From the NCBI GenBank assembly GCA_045536365.1, contig JAZSNL010000006.1, forward strand, positions 1 to 64,000: a stretch of 64,000 bases of DNA. Direction: 5' to 3'. Position numbers and translations under genes: made by a program. The DNA is from JAZSNL01 sp045536365 (GTDB taxonomy: Bacteria; Bacillota_I; Bacilli_A; ML615J-28; CAG-313). Below are positions 60,935 to 64,000 of the stretch, one piece after another. Positions within the stretch are counted from its first letter, which is position 1. Each line of letters starts with the position of its first letter. The notes beneath the pieces are model-generated. The model saw nothing but the letters and a program-made list of their open reading frames with translations, was not told the origin of the DNA and ran no database searches.

Positions 60935-61174
60935 AGACTTATCGTCCCATATACCTATATAAAAGATAGATATTGTAGCAGTAAGATAGGTGTTGACTAC
61001 GGAGTTGATATTCTGAATTTAGATGAAAATAATATAAAAATTTGTAATTTAGTGTATAAATATAGATATTTAGCATATGTGGTATGTCCAAATGGATACA
61101 GATATAGAGAGTGGAGAGATAGAACTAATATAATTTTAACTATTGACCTCAACACTACAAAAAGTTCTTTTTGA
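60935..61174 (+). other. Repeat R2, long copy 2: open frame of unknown family
   Basis: The frame is open for 79 codons with no ATG start: RLIVPYTYIKDRYCSSKIGV, then DYGVDILNLDENNIKI, KYRYLAYVV, REWRDRTNIILTIDLNTTKS. It follows the RhuM remnant stop in the same frame. Its first 50 bases are the R2 sequence found after other island genes. Compared with 58311-58554 the changes are mostly conservative (D/N, D/E, R/K, I/V), so it was once protein-coding. It is probably a gene remnant now. Confidence 0.5.
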
Positions 61175-61187
61175 TAAAAGATATACT

Positions 61188-61222
61188 AAGAATAATATAG
61201 ATCACTATATTATTCTTTTTTA
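61188..61222 (+). terminator. Terminator before the xre-hipA pair
   Basis: AAGAATAATATAG and CTATATTATTCTT form a 13-bp stem around ATCA, then a T run. Confidence 0.88.
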
Positions 61223-61241
61223 TTAAGTGGGAATAATATAC

Positions 61242-61270
61242 TTGACAATAGGTCGAAATTCCGATATAAT
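61242..61270 (+). promoter_or_regulatory. Consensus promoter with operator-like dyad in the spacer
   Basis: TTGACA (61242-61247) and TATAAT (61265-61270) with a 17-base spacer. TCGAAATTCCGA (61253-61264) is a near-palindrome filling the spacer, a natural site for autorepression by the Xre protein. Confidence 0.75.
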
Positions 61271-61287
61271 ATAGATAGGTGATACAT

Positions 61288-61692
61288 ATGAATTTACAAG
61301 AATTAATTGAAAAGAATAATTACACAATATACAGATTTTCAAAGGAAAGTAAGATTCCTAAAACTACATTGCTAGATTTATGTAGTGGAAAAACTAGTAT
61401 TTATAAATCACAAGCTATTACAATAAAAAAGATTGCGGATACATTAGGAGTATCAATGGAATATATTATGTCTTTAGAGAATGTAAATAAAGATTATTTG
61501 GAATTTAATATTCCAGATTTTTTAAGATATTCTATTAATATGTTTAATAGAAATATTAAAACATCTCTTTATGATATTTATTATTGTACATTACAAAGTG
61601 ATATTAACGTTGCTGAAGTTGGGGGTTATATTTCTCCAAACCAAGCATGGTTTTTAAGAAAAAAGTATTTGGGGGTAGATAATTATGATTGA
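61288..61692 (+). CDS. Xre/HipB-like antitoxin regulator
   Basis: A 134-residue protein. Residues 1-62 are a helix-turn-helix (LQELIEKNNYTIYRFSKES, then TTLLDLCSGKTSIYKSQAIT). Residues 65-134 are an added domain with YISPNQAWFLRKKYLGVDNY. It overlaps the HipA-like gene by 8 bases, the layout of HipB-HipA toxin-antitoxin pairs, where it would neutralise the kinase and repress the operon. ATG 61288 is chosen with AGGTG 6 bases before it; an in-frame GTG lies three codons earlier. Confidence 0.8.
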   Translation: MNLQELIEKNNYTIYRFSKESKIPKTTLLDLCSGKTSIYKSQAITIKKIADTLGVSMEYIMSLENVNKDYLEFNIPDFLRYSINMFNRNIKTSLYDIYYCTLQSDINVAEVGGYISPNQAWFLRKKYLGVDNYD

Positions 61693-62563
61693 TTTCACAA
61701 ATATGGTTCGTAAAAATAAAACATTTAATGGTGCCGGTGGAAATAAATTATCAATAATCTATAATGATGAACAATATATGTTGAAGTTTGCTCCCGTTGC
61801 AAAAAAGAATAAAAATATGAGTTATAGTAATAGCACAATTTCTGAATATATCGGTTCAAACATATATAAATTAATAGGAATTCCAGTTCAAGAAACTATA
61901 CTAGGTGAGTATAAAGTGAAAGATAAAACTAAAATAGTTGTAGCTTGTAAAGATTTTACAAAGCCTGGAATCATAATTCAAGATTTTGCATCACTTAAAA
62001 ATACAATGATTGATTCTGATGAAAATGGTTATGGAACAGAGCTTAAAACTATATTAGAGACAATTGATTCACAAAAAGTTATTGATCAAGTTGAATTGAA
62101 AAACAGATTTTGGGATATGTTTATAGTTGATGCATTAATTGGAAATATGGATAGGCATAATGGTAATTGGGGTTTTTTATATAACACTTTAACGGATGAA
62201 GTAACAATTGCTCCAGTGTATGACTGTGGTAGTAGTCTATATCCTCAAGCAGATAATAAAATTATGGAAAAAGTATTAACTGATGAAAATGAATTAAAAG
62301 TTAGAGTATATGAATTTCCAACATCAGCTATATTTAATGTTGGTAAGAGAATTAATTATTTTGAGTTTATTTCTTCAAACTATGATAATGAATGCACTAA
62401 GGCTTTATTTAGAATTTATCCAAAGATTGATTTAATTAAAATTAATAATTTAATTGATGATATTGAGTGTATAACAGAATTAGAAAAAACATTTTATAAA
62501 ACAATCATTAAAGAAAGAAAAGAAAAAATACTTGAATATAGTATAAATATTTTGAACAAATAA
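61685..62563 (+). CDS. HipA-like protein kinase (putative toxin)
   Basis: A 292-residue compact HipA/CtkA-type kinase. QYMLKFAP holds the ATP-binding Lys. The catalytic loop GNMDRHNGNWGFL has the D-R-H-x-x-N pattern (about residue 155). The metal-binding APVYDCGSSLYP has the Asp. It lacks the N-terminal subdomain of full HipA, resembling the short HipT and CtkA kinases. HipA toxins phosphorylate aminoacyl-tRNA synthetases or other translation factors; the target here is unknown. The G-rich loop NGAGGNKLS lies near the start. It is followed by repeat R3/R4. Confidence 0.82.
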   Translation: MIDFTNMVRKNKTFNGAGGNKLSIIYNDEQYMLKFAPVAKKNKNMSYSNSTISEYIGSNIYKLIGIPVQETILGEYKVKDKTKIVVACKDFTKPGIIIQDFASLKNTMIDSDENGYGTELKTILETIDSQKVIDQVELKNRFWDMFIVDALIGNMDRHNGNWGFLYNTLTDEVTIAPVYDCGSSLYPQADNKIMEKVLTDENELKVRVYEFPTSAIFNVGKRINYFEFISSNYDNECTKALFRIYPKIDLIKINNLIDDIECITELEKTFYKTIIKERKEKILEYSINILNK

Positions 62564-62655
62564 ATAAGTATATATATTTTTAATAACTTATTGTCAAGTC
62601 TATAGTGTAGAGGTACTACAAAACTTACAATCACATAGTGTACAACCATTAAAAT
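62564..62655 (+). other. Short spacer after the HipA-like gene
   Basis: AT-rich, no open frame. I see no clear terminator; the T run of R4 at 62760 may serve instead. Confidence 0.35.
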
Positions 62656-62771
62656 GTGTCTATAAGTCATCAATATCAATCTATGATTGATGATGTTTAT
62701 AGTGAAAATATAACGATTTTAACATCAAAATCAACGAATTATGCATCTATTCAGGTGCATTTTTTTATTTT
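62656..62771 (+). repeat. Repeats R3 (end part) and R4 closing island B
   Basis: Matches 54557-54672 with scattered substitutions, including the terminator GCATCT/AGGTGC hairpin and T run. The front part of R3 with the GTGAAC palindrome is missing here. Core-type sequence (TrkH gene) follows. Confidence 0.85.
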
Positions 62772-63073
62772 TATGAGGCATTTTTTGTTTCCTTAATCAT
62801 AGTGCGAATAGATAATATTTGAAATATTTCGTTTTATTTTTCAAAAATTATAAAAATGTGACACAATAATCATAAAAACAAAAAAATTTTATTTTTAAAG
62901 TAGAAAATAATTTATTCTAATATGTATATTTAATTTAGCTGCTATTTATTAATCCTATATAAATAAAATAATATAATTCATCTTAATATAATCTTAACAT
63001 TTAACCCATAACCTTAACACCTTCTTTATAGAATTTTTGATAAAATTATATTATAAAATAAAAGGTGCTAATT
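62772..63073 (+). promoter_or_regulatory. Upstream region of the potassium transporter gene
   Basis: About 300 AT-rich bases without an open frame. Repeated TTAACA/TAACC units lie at 62993-63022 and resemble tandem binding sites. A weak promoter (TTGATA, then TATAAA) occurs at about 63037-63058. I do not see a c-di-AMP riboswitch core. Confidence 0.4.
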
Positions 63074-64000
63074 ATGTTCAAAAAAGGATTTCATTTATCA
63101 AAATTTAAAACTATTTTATTAGGTTATCTTTTTGTAATTATGATGGGAGCGTTTTTACTTTCGTTACCAATATCGTCTGCTAGTAAAACATGGACTTCGT
63201 TTATAGATTCTATTTTTACATCAACTTCGGCAGTTTGTGTTACTGGTTTGGTTGTTTTTGATACTGCGACTCATTGGTCGATATTTGGACAAATAATAAT
63301 TTTATTATTGATTCAAATCGGAGGAATGGGTGTTATAACTGTGGCAATTTCATTTCTTATGTTATCGGGAAAAAAGATAGGTTTATTTAGTAGGGATGCT
63401 CTAAAAGAATCAATATCAGCTTACAGTGTTGGTGGAATTGCTAGTTTAACAAAGTTTATTATAAAAGGAATACTATTTTTTGAATTATTAGGTGCAATAG
63501 TTATGATGCCATTTTTTTGTAAAGAATTTGGCTGGAATGGGGTATGGATGTCGATATTTCATTCTATATCGGCTTTTTGTAATGCTGGTTTTGATATAAT
63601 GGGGAAATACTCTGGAGAGTTTTCATCTCTTACGATATTTTCATCAATGCCTATAATCAACATAATCGTGTGCTTATTAATTGTTATTGGCGGTATTGGT
63701 TTTATTGTATGGAAAGATATATATGATTATAAATTTAATTTTAAAAAATATAGATTACAATCAAAAGTTGTAATTATAATGTCTATAATTTTAATAATTT
63801 TACCTGGAATGTATTTCTTCTTTTTTGAATTCAATGAACTTCCATTAAAAGAAAGAATATTAGTTTCAATATTTCAATCAATTACTCCTAGAACTGCCGG
63901 ATTTTCCACAGTCAATCTTAATGGTGTAAGTGAAGTCGGATTAATAATTTTAGTAATTTTAATGTTAATTGGAGGTTCACCAGGATCTACTGCTGGTGGT
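63074..64000 (+). CDS. TrkH/KtrB-family potassium transporter (3' part beyond the window)
   Basis: 309 codons visible, open to the edge. The start is set by AAAGGTG 6 bases before the ATG. Membrane helices alternate with pore loops carrying selectivity-filter motifs: TSTSAVCVTGL (loop 1), HSISAFCNAGFD (loop 2) and SITPRTAGFST (loop 3). GGMGVITVAISF and the final IGGSPGSTAGG are also family blocks. With a KtrA/TrkA partner it would import potassium; that gene would lie beyond the window. Confidence 0.94.
   Translation, partial: MFKKGFHLSKFKTILLGYLFVIMMGAFLLSLPISSASKTWTSFIDSIFTSTSAVCVTGLVVFDTATHWSIFGQIIILLLIQIGGMGVITVAISFLMLSGKKIGLFSRDALKESISAYSVGGIASLTKFIIKGILFFELLGAIVMMPFFCKEFGWNGVWMSIFHSISAFCNAGFDIMGKYSGEFSSLTIFSSMPIINIIVCLLIVIGGIGFIVWKDIYDYKFNFKKYRLQSKVVIIMSIILIILPGMYFFFFEFNELPLKERILVSIFQSITPRTAGFSTVNLNGVSEVGLIILVILMLIGGSPGSTAGG

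Noticed and set aside
62772..63073. c-di-AMP riboswitch before the potassium transporter
   Set aside because: The conserved core is not visible. Tandem TTAACA/TAACC units exist but spacing is irregular, so no regulator is named.
1..64000. Possible TGA=Trp code, given the mollicute-like base composition
   Set aside because: TGA ends real genes at 24321, 36993 (minus strand) and 55958, and conserved Trp positions are TGG, so code 11 fits.
1..64000. CRISPR array
   Set aside because: No regularly spaced short repeats with unique spacers; the shared repeats are dispersed singly and are long.

Overview
The window is very AT-rich, gene-dense DNA from a low-GC Gram-positive bacterium (Bacillota, probably a Bacilli/Erysipelotrichia-like or mollicute-related lineage). 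The evidence is AAGGAGG-type ribosome sites, TTGACA/TATAAT promoters with 17-base spacers, and Firmicute gene orders (secG-rnr-smpB, rsmD-coaD-ylbJ, tig-clpX-lon). TGA is a stop codon (genes ending at 24321, 36993 and 55958) and Trp is TGG, so this is not a Mycoplasma/Spiroplasma code-4 genome. I cannot name the species.

Layout. 1-1281: end of an IS3-family element read leftward. 1.5-7.4 kb: Fic protein, dipeptidase, Dabb protein, P-loop kinase-like protein, serine hydrolase and SGNH hydrolase. 7.5-12.6 kb: VTC-domain protein, DUF4956 membrane protein, a large Cthe_2159-like surface protein and a zinc-ribbon/double-TIR protein. 12.6-16.2 kb: malate/lactate dehydrogenase, malic enzyme and LarA-like racemase. 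16.2-16.7 kb: a dead DUF1016 nuclease gene. 16.8-22.7 kb: Nudix, flavoprotein, SDR, MgtE, serine hydrolase, pyrophosphatase and FNT channel. 22.8-29.4 kb: unknown membrane protein, PfkB kinase, 2-hydroxyacid dehydrogenase and an amino-acid ABC importer. 29.4-33.4 kb: second DUF1016 relic, PfkB kinase, then ECF sigma, putative anti-sigma and a secreted caspase-fold-like protein. 33.4-37.7 kb: LysA, HNH-like protein, RsmD, CoaD, and on the other strand YlbJ-like and amidase/LysM.

37.7-41.5 kb is accessory island A (AAA ATPase, RhuM-like protein, Xre regulator), ending at the 3' end of tRNA-Arg(TCT). 41.7-54.4 kb is core: M-family lipoprotein, Tig, ClpX, Lon, Na/Ca exchanger, SecG, RNase R, SmpB and a TPR protein. 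tRNA-Leu(GAG) follows at 54.4 kb. 54.5-62.8 kb is accessory island B (lipoprotein, small ORFs, Xre, GNAT, gene relics, BspA-like leucine-rich lipoprotein, truncated RhuM, Xre-HipA-like pair). A TrkH/KtrB potassium transporter starts at 63074 and leaves the window.

The two islands are the least explained part. Each lies just downstream of a tRNA 3' end, and they share at least six repeat or relic families in inverted orientation. They also carry paralogous RhuM genes with the same in-frame TAG inside the same 16-base palindrome. The other candidates for undescribed biology are the sigma/anti-sigma/caspase-fold cluster and the double-TIR gene attached to the VTC-DUF4956-surface-protein operon. 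A 10-bp hairpin that buries the clpX ribosome-binding site is a further candidate.
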